Source: Bryobacteraceae bacterium
GTDB taxonomy: Bacteria; Acidobacteriota; Terriglobia; Bryobacterales; Bryobacteraceae
Length of the DNA: 64,000 bases
Direction of reading: 5' to 3'
Assembly (NCBI GenBank): GCA_026002875.1
Contig: BPGE01000001.1
Coordinates: 3,348,001-3,412,000 of the forward strand
Positions within the stretch are counted from its first letter, which is position 1, and the number at the start of each line of letters is the position of its first letter. Below are positions 25,998-34,580 of the stretch, piece by piece. Under the pieces are notes generated by a model. It saw only the letters and a list, made by a program, of their open reading frames with translations. It made no database searches and had not been told where the DNA came from. A program made the translations under genes and the position numbers.

Positions 25998-26982
25998 TGT
26001 AAATCTCCGGTTTGTAGCGCCGTAGGTTGTCCGGGTTGCGGAACCACTCGATGGCGCGGGACAGACCTTCCTCCAGAGTGACCGAAGGCTCCCATCCTGC
26101 CGCAGCCCGCAGCCTGGAGGCGTTGCAAAGGAGGCGCCGAACCTCGCTCTTCTCCGGACGGAGCCTGGCCGGATCCTGCTCGACGTCGACCGTGACGTTC
26201 ATCAGGGCGGCAATCGTCCGGTAAAGATCGGCGATGCGGATCTCCCTCCCCGTGCCGATGTTGTAGACCTCGCCGCAACCCTGCGGGGCCGAGGCCACAG
26301 CCATCAGTCCCCGGCAGGTGTCCTCCACAAACGTGAAATCGCGGGTCGTGTCCAGATCCCCGAGCTTCACCTGGCGGCTGCCTGCGGCCAGCTGCGAGAT
26401 GATCGTGGGGATGACGGCGCGCGCAGACTGGCGCGGGCCGAAGGTGTTGAAGGGGCGGGCCACGGCGACAGGCACATCGAACGAGTAGTAGAAACTGAGG
26501 GCGATGGCATCGGCGCCGATCTTGCTGGCGGCGTAAGGAGATTGGCCGCACAGCGGGTGTTTCTCGTCGATGGGAACGTATTGCGCCGTGCCATACACCT
26601 CGCTGGTGGAAGTGTGGACGAACCGTTCCAGGCCGCAGGCGCGGGCCGCCTGGCAGAGATTGAGCGTCCCCTGAACGTTCGTTTCCACGAAGCTGGCAGG
26701 CGCTCGGTAACTGTACGGAATGGGGATCAGCGCAGCCAGGTGGAAGACAATTTCCGCGCCGCGGAGCAGCTCCATGCACAGGTGCGGATCGCGGATGTCG
26801 CCGGTGACAACACGGATGTCTTTCAGGCAGGGGAGTTCCTCGAGCCAGCCCCAATGGTTGAACGAGTTGTAGAGGGCAAGCGCCGTCACTTCCGCGCCGG
26901 CGGCGGCGAGATGCTCGACCAGATGGGAGCCGATGAAGCCATCGGCGCCAGTGACGACGACGCGTTTGTTCCGCCAGTTCAT
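25990..26982 (-). CDS. NAD-dependent 4,6-dehydratase, LegB-like (extended SDR)
   Basis: A 330-residue extended SDR with VTGADGFIGSHLVEHL, TSTSEVYG and YAASK (catalytic Tyr and Lys). The segment ALYNSFNHWGWLEELP and AALIPIPYSYRAP resemble LegB, which dehydrates a GDP-linked N-acetylglucosamine in legionaminic-acid synthesis. Other Leg genes are not present in the window, so a related deoxysugar route is equally possible. The ATG at 26982 removes a 48-codon open extension that lies inside the upstream gene. A TATCAT box preceded by GC at 26995-27000 overlaps the stop of the glycosyltransferase gene, so the operon may have an internal promoter. Confidence 0.78.
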   Translation of the reverse strand: MNWRNKRVVVTGADGFIGSHLVEHLAAAGAEVTALALYNSFNHWGWLEELPCLKDIRVVTGDIRDPHLCMELLRGAEIVFHLAALIPIPYSYRAPASFVETNVQGTLNLCQAARACGLERFVHTSTSEVYGTAQYVPIDEKHPLCGQSPYAASKIGADAIALSFYYSFDVPVAVARPFNTFGPRQSARAVIPTIISQLAAGSRQVKLGDLDTTRDFTFVEDTCRGLMAVASAPQGCGEVYNIGTGREIRIADLYRTIAALMNVTVDVEQDPARLRPEKSEVRRLLCNASRLRAAAGWEPSVTLEEGLSRAIEWFRNPDNLRRYKPEIYNV

Positions 26983-26992
26983 GCTCTCTGTC

Positions 26993-28306
26993 TCATGATA
27001 GCGGGAGGCCAAGACTTCGCCTGGATTCGAGAAGAATCTGGTTGAGCTGTTCAGCGCGGCGGCGCCAAGTGGCGGCGCGGGCTTCGGCGCGGCGCGCCTC
27101 CTCGCGGGAGGTGTCGTTTTCCTCAAGCGCGGTGTTCACAGCGTTGGCGAATTCAGCCGGAGTGGAAGCCTGGAGGACAAGCGGGCCAAAGCGGTTCAGT
27201 TCCGGCATCGGACCTGAGACGACGGGAAGGCCGAAGTGGAAATACTCGAACACCTTGATGGGCGCCATGAAGCGGGCCAGATCGCCCGACCTGGGAATCA
27301 GCCCTACACGGCAGCCGGACAGGAATTCCGGAACCTGCTCGGACGGGATCTCCCCTTTCAGGGTGACGTTGGGCAACATCCCGAGCGCGTCCCGGACCTG
27401 TTTGCCCGGAAAACCCGCGAGGACAAAACGGGCCCGAGGCAGACGGCGGGCGGCTTCGACGACCGCTTCCAGCCAGAACCACTCCTCGAGCGCGCCGACA
27501 TACCCGACGACCGGGTCGGCGGGGCGAGGCCCGGGCGCTTCAGGCCACTCCGGGATGCCGTTGCCCACGAAGTGGAAGCGCGAGGCCATCTCCGGAAGCA
27601 GGGCGCCGTAGTAGTCCCGCAGCCCGCTCCCGCAGAAAAGCACCAGATCAGAGCGCCGGATGGAATCGGGAACAGCGGCGTGCAGCGCAGGCGCCGTGTT
27701 CGGAAAGCCGGCCAGCCAGTCGTGGCAGTCGTACACGAGCAGGGCTCGCCAGCGCTGGCGGAGATCCATCGCGGACTCCTGCCAGACCGGCAGTGCGGAG
27801 ATGATATCCAGACTTTTCGTCCCTGCCCGCTGCAGGGCCCAGTGCACGGCATCGGCGACTGCATGCGACTCGTCAGGGGCTAGCAGCCGGTGATGGAAGA
27901 CCGGCTCGGTGCGAAGAGGGGCATGAATCTCAAAAACCCGTCCGCCAAGCTGCGCGAGAGCAGGCGGACGGCGGCGCCAGGGGGCAGCCGGATACTCGCG
28001 TCCGAGGTGGGGATTCAGGAGAAAACAGCGCCTCCCGAGCCCCGCAAGGGCGACCGCCAGCTGCTGGGTTCGCTGGAGCCGGTGGTGCCAGTCGGTCATG
28101 GGCAGGAAGAGGACGTCGGGGAGGGACGGTTCGGGAGGAGGGATGTCGAGCGCCGGATCGCCCCCCAGGAACTCATGAGGCGCCTGCCAGCAGCGGACAA
28201 ACTCGGGCGGACGGCAGGAAGGACGCAGGGGGAAATAGACGTGGCGCAGGTAATAGGGGCGAATGGCCTCGCGCAGGCGCTCGACAGGGGTAGCAGGCAG
28301 GAGCAT
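26993..28306 (-). CDS. Glycosyltransferase, GT-B fold
   Basis: A 437-residue protein. The C-terminal half has the GT4-like pattern of a nucleotide-sugar-binding Rossmann domain: VVGYVGALEEWF, ARFVLAGFPGK, SEQVPEFLSGCRVGLIP and FMAPIKVFEYFHFGLPVV, where the E of VFEYF is the usual nucleotide-sugar contact. It has no signal peptide and is likely a cytoplasmic, membrane-associated enzyme extending a surface polysaccharide. It is first in the four-gene glycan operon. A -10-like box TAAACT preceded by GC at 28347-28352 would give a leader of about 34 bases. Confidence 0.78.
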   Translation of the reverse strand: MLLPATPVERLREAIRPYYLRHVYFPLRPSCRPPEFVRCWQAPHEFLGGDPALDIPPPEPSLPDVLFLPMTDWHHRLQRTQQLAVALAGLGRRCFLLNPHLGREYPAAPWRRRPPALAQLGGRVFEIHAPLRTEPVFHHRLLAPDESHAVADAVHWALQRAGTKSLDIISALPVWQESAMDLRQRWRALLVYDCHDWLAGFPNTAPALHAAVPDSIRRSDLVLFCGSGLRDYYGALLPEMASRFHFVGNGIPEWPEAPGPRPADPVVGYVGALEEWFWLEAVVEAARRLPRARFVLAGFPGKQVRDALGMLPNVTLKGEIPSEQVPEFLSGCRVGLIPRSGDLARFMAPIKVFEYFHFGLPVVSGPMPELNRFGPLVLQASTPAEFANAVNTALEENDTSREEARRAEARAATWRRRAEQLNQILLESRRSLGLPLS

Positions 28307-28451
28307 GAAGCGGCCGCCCCAGAATTGAAGTGCCGAGTTCTTCTCAAGTTTAGCCCAAGGCTGCGGGAACAGCGGCGGGTCAGGAGGAGGGGGGTGCGGC
28401 AGACGACCCGGCGGGATGGCAGCCGCTGGCGCAGAAAAATTTCATGCCCTC

Positions 28452-28480
28452 TTTACATCCGGGCGAGAAGTTGCTATAGT
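28452..28480 (+). promoter_or_regulatory. Canonical promoter driving the candidate small RNA
   Basis: TTTACA (28452-28457), a 17-base spacer and TATAGT preceded by GC (28475-28480). This is the best sigma-70-like promoter on the plus strand of the window. It points into a 90-base region that contains no open frame and ends at a terminator. Confidence 0.6.
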
Positions 28481-28486
28481 AAAAGC

Positions 28487-28575
28487 TCCACCACCCGCCA
28501 GGAGCGGGAGGGATTTCCCCCATCCGCCCCCCTCCCGCTCCCCCCAAGAAAACGGCCCCCGAGAGGGGCTTTTTT
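28487..28575 (+). ncRNA. Candidate small RNA with C-rich loop, own promoter and terminator
   Basis: A transcript of about 89 nucleotides is predicted between the promoter at 28452-28480 and the terminator at 28555-28575. It contains a perfect 12-bp stem, GGAGCGGGAGGG (28501-28512) with CCCTCCCGCTCC (28530-28541), around a 17-nt loop rich in C (CCCCC and GCCC). The single-stranded 5' end CUCCACCACCCG is also C-rich. Such loops could pair with G-rich ribosome-binding sites, as known for C-rich small RNAs in other bacteria. No similarity to SRP RNA, 6S RNA, tmRNA or RNase P was seen. It lies between two minus-strand genes and is transcribed against both. Confidence 0.55.
28555..28575 (+). terminator. 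Rho-independent terminator of the small RNA
   Basis: GCCCC (28555-28559), a five-base loop, GGGGC (28565-28569) and six T residues (28570-28575). The T-run is on the plus strand only, so it serves plus-strand transcription and not the histone deacetylase-like gene whose stop codon begins at 28575. Confidence 0.7.
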
Positions 28576-29558
28576 CATGCCTCCCGGATCCCCATCAGCC
28601 CGCGCAGGTGCGCAGCCACGGCCAGCGGCATGCCATGGAGGCTGTATCCCCCCTCAAGAACGCTGACCAGCCGGCCCCGAGCCCACCGATCCGCGATTTC
28701 CAAAACAATCTCGGTCAGTTCGCGGAAGTCTTCATCGTGCAGGCGGAACAGGCCGAGCGGATCATCGCGGCGGGAATCGAAACCTGCCGAAACCAGCACA
28801 AGCTCTGGCCGGAACGTTTCCATGGCTGGAAGGAGCTTGCGGCGGAAGGCGCCGAGAATCTCGCGGCGGCCTGATCCTGCAGGGAAAGGACAGTTGAGCG
28901 TTGTGCCGCGGGCGGGACCGTCTCCGGTTTCGTCCGGCCAGCCGGTGCCGGGATACCAGGGGGCCTGGTGCGTGCTGAAGAAGAAGACGCTGGGATCGTC
29001 GTAGAAGATGTCCTGGGTGCCGTTTCCGTGGTGGACGTCCCAATCGACGATGAGGATCCGGTCCGCGCCCCAGGCGCGGCGGGCGTGGCGGGCGGCGATG
29101 GCGACGTTGTTGTAGAGGCAGAACCCCATGCCACGGCTCAGCGTGGCGTGGTGGCCGGGCGGGCGGACGGCGGCGAAGGCGTTGCGGGCGCGGCCCGACA
29201 GGACGGCATCCACGGCAGCCATGGCGGCGCCCGCGGCGGCGCGCGCGCTCGCGTCCGCGTGCGGGCTTAAGTGCGTGTCGCCGGTGCTCAGCATGGGAGC
29301 GTGGCGGGCGATGTCTTTCTGCACGGTGGCGAGGTACGCCCGGGTATGGCACAGATGCAGGTCGTCGTCCGTGGCTTCACGCCCCTCGATGTGGAGGAGC
29401 CGGCTGAGCAGACCGTCCTGCTCCAGGCGCTGGCGGAGAGCGCGCAGACGATCCGGCAGCTCGGGGTGGTCCGGCGGAGGAGCATGCAGGAAGCAGGCCG
29501 GGGGAAAAACAAGACCGGTTTGACCTGTTTTATGGACCATGCCCTCACGGTGGGACAT
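28575..29558 (-). CDS. Histone deacetylase-like amidohydrolase (class II HDAC / AcuC type)
   Basis: A 327-residue zinc amidohydrolase of the arginase/HDAC fold. VRPPGHHA gives the paired catalytic histidines, DWDVHHGNGTQDIFY the metal-binding Asp and His, and SAGFDSRRDDPLGLF the second Asp. Bacterial members remove acetyl groups from polyamines, small amides or protein lysines such as acetyl-CoA synthetase. The substrate is open. The start is uncertain between ATG at 29558 and 29540. A weak box, CACAAT at 29566-29571, sits seven bases from the former. Confidence 0.83.
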   Translation of the reverse strand: MSHREGMVHKTGQTGLVFPPACFLHAPPPDHPELPDRLRALRQRLEQDGLLSRLLHIEGREATDDDLHLCHTRAYLATVQKDIARHAPMLSTGDTHLSPHADASARAAAGAAMAAVDAVLSGRARNAFAAVRPPGHHATLSRGMGFCLYNNVAIAARHARRAWGADRILIVDWDVHHGNGTQDIFYDDPSVFFFSTHQAPWYPGTGWPDETGDGPARGTTLNCPFPAGSGRREILGAFRRKLLPAMETFRPELVLVSAGFDSRRDDPLGLFRLHDEDFRELTEIVLEIADRWARGRLVSVLEGGYSLHGMPLAVAAHLRGLMGIREA

Positions 29559-29653
29559 GCCCCATATTGTGCCAGACGGGGGCGTTCGAGCCGCGTGTAA
29601 CAAGTGCGGAACCCCGCAGAGCAGGCCGCGTACTTGTTTTTCAGGAAGCCATC

Positions 29654-30997
29654 GTGAGCAGCATTGCCGAACCGGGATCCATTGTGGTCAGCGCACGGAT
29701 GGCACTGACGGCGCCCAAACGCCGCATGCATGCCGGCGAACTCGCCGTGGATCTGCTGCGGCAGACGCTGTGGAACATCCGGCGCAACAGGCTGCGCAGT
29801 TTTCTCACGCTGTTCGGCATCGCCTGGGGCATCGCCTCGCTGGTGCTGATGTCGTCGTTGTCGGACGGATTCCGGCAGGGGCAGCGCAGGAACATGGCGC
29901 AGATCGGAGACAATATCGTGTTCGTCTTCGGCGGCGTCACCGAGGAACAGGCAGGCGGGCAGCGCGCCGGGCGCCGCATCCGGCTGCGGGAAAGCGACAT
30001 CGAGCTGATCCGCGCCAACTGCCCGGCAGTGGCGGTGATCTCGCCCGAGCACAAGACGCGGGACGTCCCTGCGCGCAGCGCCACCAACGCGGGACGGTTC
30101 CTCACCGTGGGCGTGAATCCCGAGTATCTGAAGCTGCGCAATCTGCCGGTGGAGATTGGACGTCCCGTCTCGGAAGCCGACGTGCGTGAGGCGCGTCGCG
30201 TTGCCGTGCTCGGCGCGAGCGTCCGCAAGCAGCTGTTCGAGCAGAACCCGCGCCCCATTGGCGAGCGGATCCATGTCAACGGTTATCCGTATGAAGTGAT
30301 CGGCGTCATGAACGAGAAGGAGCAGAACAGCTCTTACGACGGCTGGGATAACGACAAGATCCTGATACCGCACACCGCGCTGCTGCGCGACGCGCCCGCC
30401 GACCGGCAGGTGTACGCCGAGCATCGCCTGTACGGGTTCCTGTACCGTCCGGCGGACATCTCGAGGTGGGAGGAAGCCCAGCGTCAGGTGCGTGAAGTGC
30501 TGGGGCGGGCGCATGGCTTTTCGCCCACGGACAAGGGTGCGCTGCGGATCTTCGATTCGATCGAGAGCGCGCAGATGTTCGACGCCATTTTCAATGCCAC
30601 GGAGATCTTCCTGGGCGCGGTGGCGCTGATCACGCTGTCGCTGGGCGGCATCGGAGTGATGAACACGATGATGATCGCTGTGGCGGAGCGGACCAACGAG
30701 ATCGGACTGAAGAAAGCGCTGGGTGCGACGCGGCGGCGCATCCTGCTGGATTTCTTTCTGGAAGGAGTTCTGCTGGCAGTGTTGAGCGGAGCAGCGGGAT
30801 TGGTGCTGACGTTTCTGGTGTCGGGCGCCGTGAACTCCATGCCTCTGCCGGCAATGTTTGCGGGATTGCCCGTCCAGTGGAAGACGCTGGCTCTGGCTAC
30901 GCTTGCGCTGGGCTCGGTGGCGGTGGCGGCGGCGCTGCCGCCGGCGCGCCGGGCGGCACGTCTGACGCCCGTGGAAGCGCTGCGCTACGAGAGGTGA
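29654..30997 (+). CDS. MacB-like ABC transporter permease (FtsX/MacB_PCD)
   Basis: A 447-residue permease with one N-terminal transmembrane helix (RSFLTLFGIAWGIASLVLM), a periplasmic MacB_PCD domain of about 230 residues, and a C-terminal FtsX domain with three helices (GVMNTMMIAVAERTNEIGLKK, shortened, then two more) ending in an E-A-L-R-Y-E-type tail. MacB-type transporters work as mechanotransmitters for envelope export. No ATPase gene is adjacent. The GTG at 29654 has CAGGAA upstream; an ATG at 29699 is the alternative. The next permease gene starts three bases after the stop. Confidence 0.83.
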   Translation: MSSIAEPGSIVVSARMALTAPKRRMHAGELAVDLLRQTLWNIRRNRLRSFLTLFGIAWGIASLVLMSSLSDGFRQGQRRNMAQIGDNIVFVFGGVTEEQAGGQRAGRRIRLRESDIELIRANCPAVAVISPEHKTRDVPARSATNAGRFLTVGVNPEYLKLRNLPVEIGRPVSEADVREARRVAVLGASVRKQLFEQNPRPIGERIHVNGYPYEVIGVMNEKEQNSSYDGWDNDKILIPHTALLRDAPADRQVYAEHRLYGFLYRPADISRWEEAQRQVREVLGRAHGFSPTDKGALRIFDSIESAQMFDAIFNATEIFLGAVALITLSLGGIGVMNTMMIAVAERTNEIGLKKALGATRRRILLDFFLEGVLLAVLSGAAGLVLTFLVSGAVNSMPLPAMFAGLPVQWKTLALATLALGSVAVAAALPPARRAARLTPVEALRYER

Positions 30998-31000
30998 GAC

Positions 31001-32260
31001 ATGGGCTGGCGGTTCATCTTTGGAGAAAGTCTTGCGGCGCTGCGTTTCTACAGGCACCGCACGCTCTTCACCACGCTGAGTCTGGCGTGGGGCGTGGCGT
31101 GTTTCGTGATCCTGATGAGTTTCGGCGAGGGCTTTGAGCGGGCTCTGGTGAAGGCGTTCACCGCCGTGGGGCAGGATCTGATCATCACGTTCGGAGGACA
31201 GACGAGCCTCCAGGCGGGCGGCATGAGAACGGGGCGGAAGATCCAGCTTGAGTATGAGCACGCGCAGGTGATCAAAGAGAGCGTCCCTCTGGTGGAATTC
31301 CTCTCGCCCGAAATCATGCGCCACGGGCTGAAGATGCAGTACCGCGGAAAGGAAAAGGAGGCCACGATCCGCGCGGTGTGGCCCGAATACAGCATTGTCC
31401 GCAACATCAAGATCACCGATGGCCGCTGGATCAACGAGGACGACCGGATGCGGCGGCACCGCGTGGCGGTGATCGGATACGAAGTGGCCAAAGAAGTGTT
31501 CGGCGAGGCGCCGGCGGTGAACGAGGAGATCACGCTGAACGGGCTGCGGTTCACGGTGATCGGCGTGATGGACAACAAGCTCCAGATCTCGAACTACAAC
31601 CGGCGCGACAATCAGTGCATTTTCATTCCCTACGAGACGTTTTCGCTGCTCGGCGACATCCGGCATCCGTGGTTCTATGTCTGGCGCCCGGCGACCCCGG
31701 ACTCGCGCGAGCGCGCGATTCAGATGGTACGGGCGAAGCTGGCGGAGCTGCACCGGTTTTCGCCCAACGACGAAAAGGCCGTGGAGATTCTCGCGTTCTC
31801 GAAGTTCATGAACATCATCACGGGCATGTCGCTGGCGGTGAAGCTGCTGCTGGGCTTCATCGGCGCGCTGACGTTGGCCATTGGAGGCGTGGGGCTGGCC
31901 AACATCATGCTGGCGTCCGTGCTGGAGCGCACGCGCGAGATCGGCACGGTGCAGGCGCTGGGCGCGCCGCGCGGAATGATCCTGCGGCAATTCCTCTGTG
32001 AAGCAACGCTGGTGGTGTTCGCCGGCGGCGCGCTGGGAGTGCTGTTCGGCTACGGAGCGACGGCAGTGATCGGGTCGATGCCGTTCCTGGGCCCGGCGTT
32101 CAAGGACACGACGGGCGTGGGCGACATCCGGCTGGTGGTGGGGCTGAAACCGGTGGCGGTGTCAATGGGGGTGCTGTTCATCGTGGGGCTGATTTCGGCG
32201 CTCGCGCCGGCGGTGCGCGCCTCGCGGCTCGATCCGATTGAAGCCCTGCATTACGAGTAG
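31001..32260 (+). CDS. MacB-like ABC transporter permease, second subunit
   Basis: A 419-residue paralogue of the preceding permease with the same order: N-terminal helix (FTTLSLAWGVACFVILMSF), MacB_PCD domain and a C-terminal FtsX domain with three helices, again ending EALHYE. The two proteins probably form a heterodimer and recruit an ATPase encoded elsewhere. The short gap from the upstream gene indicates one transcript. The first gene's family feature RNEIG-like loop (here RTREIGTVQALGAP) is retained. Confidence 0.83.
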   Translation: MGWRFIFGESLAALRFYRHRTLFTTLSLAWGVACFVILMSFGEGFERALVKAFTAVGQDLIITFGGQTSLQAGGMRTGRKIQLEYEHAQVIKESVPLVEFLSPEIMRHGLKMQYRGKEKEATIRAVWPEYSIVRNIKITDGRWINEDDRMRRHRVAVIGYEVAKEVFGEAPAVNEEITLNGLRFTVIGVMDNKLQISNYNRRDNQCIFIPYETFSLLGDIRHPWFYVWRPATPDSRERAIQMVRAKLAELHRFSPNDEKAVEILAFSKFMNIITGMSLAVKLLLGFIGALTLAIGGVGLANIMLASVLERTREIGTVQALGAPRGMILRQFLCEATLVVFAGGALGVLFGYGATAVIGSMPFLGPAFKDTTGVGDIRLVVGLKPVAVSMGVLFIVGLISALAPAVRASRLDPIEALHYE

Positions 32261-32284
32261 GCGCGGCGCTATACTCGTCGCACA

Positions 32285-33541
32285 TTGCGATTCTTCGATG
32301 GCGTGTTCACCGCGCCGCGCTGGCGTGCGCTCTGGGCGGCGCAACTCGGCTTCCTGCTCGACGCGATGGACGTGCTGCTGTACGTCTTCGCGCTGGCCAC
32401 GCTGCGCACGGAATTCGGCTGGACCAACGCGCAGGCGGGACTGGCGGCTTCGGCCACTCTGCTCGCGAGCGCCGCGGGCGGCGTGGCGGCGGGGTTCGTC
32501 TCGGATCGCATCGGGCGCAAGCGCACCCTGATCTACACGATCCTGCTCTACTCGCTCGCTTCGGCTGGAACGGCCACGTCACGAGGGCTCGGCGAGCTGA
32601 TCTTCTGGCGGGCGCTCGTCGGGCTGGGGCTCGGCGGAGAGTGGTCCGCCGGAGCGACGCTGGTGGCCGAGTGGTGGCCGGCCCAACACCGGGCCAAGGC
32701 AGCGAGCTTCATGCAGTCCGGCTGGGCGCTCGGCTACATGGCGGCGGCGGGGCTGACGGCGCTGATCCTGCCGCAGTTCGGGTGGCGCGCCTTGTTTCTC
32801 GCTGGAGTGCTGCCCGCGCTGCTGACTCTGTATGTGCGCCGTCATGTCGAGGAGCCGCAGGTGTGGCGCGAGCAGCGGGCGCGCGCGCCGTGGAACTCGA
32901 TCTTCCAGCCGCCGCTGTTGCGCTTCACGGTGCTCGCAACGACGCTGGCGACGAGCGTGCTGTTCGCGTACTGGGGGCTGTTCACGTGGCTGCCTGGATT
33001 TCTGTCGCTGCCCGCGAGCGAGGGCGGCGCAGGGATGACGGTGGTGCGGACGAGCGGCTTTGTGTTCGCCGTGCAGGCGGGAGCGTTCGCGGGGTATCTG
33101 TGCTTTGGCGTGCTGGCGGACCGGTTCGGACGGCGGCCGGCGTTCGCTTTCTATGTGCTGGCGGCGGCGCTGCTTGTACCGCTGTACGGGATGGCCCCGC
33201 GCCACTGGCCGGACCTGCTGTTCTGGATGGGGCCGTTCATCGGATTCTTCGGGACGGGTTTCTTCTCGCTGTTTGGAGCAATGCTCGCTGAGCTCTATCC
33301 GACGGCGGTGCGTGGCGCAGGACAGGGTTTTGCCTATAACTTCGGGAGGGGTCTGTCGGCTCTGGCGCCAGTGGTGGTGGGAGCGCTGGCCGACAGCCAC
33401 GGCGTGGGCGCGGCTCTGGCGGTCAACTCCGGGTTCTTCCTGGCAGCTGCGGCGCTCGTCTTCCTGCTGCCCGAAACAAAAAGCACGGATCTTGCTGCGG
33501 TGGGAGCCGCCGGGCCTGACCTCAGTTCGCCTGGGCGATGA
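32285..33541 (+). CDS. MFS transporter of the sialate/lactate:H+ symporter type
   Basis: A 418-residue MFS protein with twelve predicted helices. LDAMDVLLYVFAL in helix 1, AGFVSDRIGRKRTL (motif A), GLGLGGEWSAGATLVAEWWP and GVLADRFGRRPAF in the second half match the SHS/NanT-like carboxylate carriers. The substrate could be an organic acid or sugar acid. The start is a TTG at 32285. A TATACT box preceded by GC at 32270-32275 predicts transcription starting three bases earlier. The 3' end overlaps the convergent rhaT gene by 20 bases. Confidence 0.78.
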   Translation: MRFFDGVFTAPRWRALWAAQLGFLLDAMDVLLYVFALATLRTEFGWTNAQAGLAASATLLASAAGGVAAGFVSDRIGRKRTLIYTILLYSLASAGTATSRGLGELIFWRALVGLGLGGEWSAGATLVAEWWPAQHRAKAASFMQSGWALGYMAAAGLTALILPQFGWRALFLAGVLPALLTLYVRRHVEEPQVWREQRARAPWNSIFQPPLLRFTVLATTLATSVLFAYWGLFTWLPGFLSLPASEGGAGMTVVRTSGFVFAVQAGAFAGYLCFGVLADRFGRRPAFAFYVLAAALLVPLYGMAPRHWPDLLFWMGPFIGFFGTGFFSLFGAMLAELYPTAVRGAGQGFAYNFGRGLSALAPVVVGALADSHGVGAALAVNSGFFLAAAALVFLLPETKSTDLAAVGAAGPDLSSPGR

Positions 33542-34547
33542 CGGCGATGGCGGCCACGAGGATGATTACGCCCGTCCACATCAGGCGCATCGCCTGCGCG
33601 CCCGCGCCCTTCCACTCGCCCGTGGCGGCGCCCCAGACGTTGGCCATGATGATGACGGTGCTCATGAAGATGGGCCATCCGAGCACGCCTCCCAAAGGAC
33701 CCATGGCCGCGGCACCCATGCCATAGATGCTGACGCCGATGTACCACAGGAAGCCCATCAGCGCGGCGCCCGCCCAGTACCAGCCGCTGGCATCGGGGTT
33801 CGAATAGACGCACCACGTGCGGTTCTTCCCGAGCAGGTAGACGGCGTAGCCCGCGTTGACGAAGAAGCCGCCGCCGAGCGCGAGCGCCCAGAGGGCGTTG
33901 CCCGCGAAGTCGGCGCTGGCGCCGAGGCGGATGGCCTCCTGCTTGAGCGGCTCGCCGAAGACAAAGCCGAAGTTCAGCGCCGGCGACAGGACGCCGGAGG
34001 CGATGCAGATCAGCAGTCCCGTGAATGCGCCGCCGCGCTTCTGGCTTGCCGCCGCCTGCGGGTTCTGATTGCGCTCGCGCAGCGCGCCCGCTTTCGAGCA
34101 GATGATGATGCCCGCAATCACGAGCGCAAGACCGGCCAGCAGGATCTGCCCGCGGCGCGAAAACAGTTCCGCCGGGTTTTGTATCAGCAGCGGCAGGAGC
34201 GAGCCGAGGCTCGACGTGATGCCAAGCACAATGGCGAACGTCAGCGCCATGCCCACGCGGTCGATGGCGAGGCCGAACAGCGTGGAGCCGGCGCCCCAGC
34301 CGACGCCGCACAGCACAATCAGCGCCAGCGTGGCCGGACTGGTCGCCGCCACGGCTTCCGCGAACGAAGGTACGGTGATCAGAGCCAGCAGGAGAGGCAG
34401 CACGACAAGGCCGCTGATCGAGTAAATGAGCCACGTGTTCTCCCACTTCCACGCGGTCATTTTCTTCATGGGCAGCGCGAAGCTGCCGTGGAGAAAGCCC
34501 CCGGCGACAACCGTGAGCGCGGCGGCGAGACTGGCGGATTCCTGCAT
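33522..34547 (-). CDS. rhaT: L-rhamnose/H+ symporter RhaT
   Basis: A 341-residue membrane protein with ten helices, matching RhaT along its length. Characteristic pieces are GGFLHGSFALPMKK, WKWENTWLIYS and GVGWGAGSTLFGLAIDRVGMAL. It would import L-rhamnose with protons. No rhamnose catabolic genes are adjacent, so the carrier may be scattered from its pathway or have a different deoxysugar substrate. It is followed by an overlap with the convergent MFS gene and preceded by thyX, 33 bases away. Confidence 0.85.
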   Translation of the reverse strand: MQESASLAAALTVVAGGFLHGSFALPMKKMTAWKWENTWLIYSISGLVVLPLLLALITVPSFAEAVAATSPATLALIVLCGVGWGAGSTLFGLAIDRVGMALTFAIVLGITSSLGSLLPLLIQNPAELFSRRGQILLAGLALVIAGIIICSKAGALRERNQNPQAAASQKRGGAFTGLLICIASGVLSPALNFGFVFGEPLKQEAIRLGASADFAGNALWALALGGGFFVNAGYAVYLLGKNRTWCVYSNPDASGWYWAGAALMGFLWYIGVSIYGMGAAAMGPLGGVLGWPIFMSTVIIMANVWGAATGEWKGAGAQAMRLMWTGVIILVAAIAVIAQAN

Positions 34548-34580
34548 GGCTTCAGCACAGGAATATCACACGGCGGCCGA

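Noticed and set aside
29288-31990. 900-codon minus-strand frame opposite the MacB-like permeases
   Set aside because: Composition is dominated by Arg, His, Gln and Pro, as expected of the mirror frame of GC-rich genes; the permeases on the other strand have clear domains.
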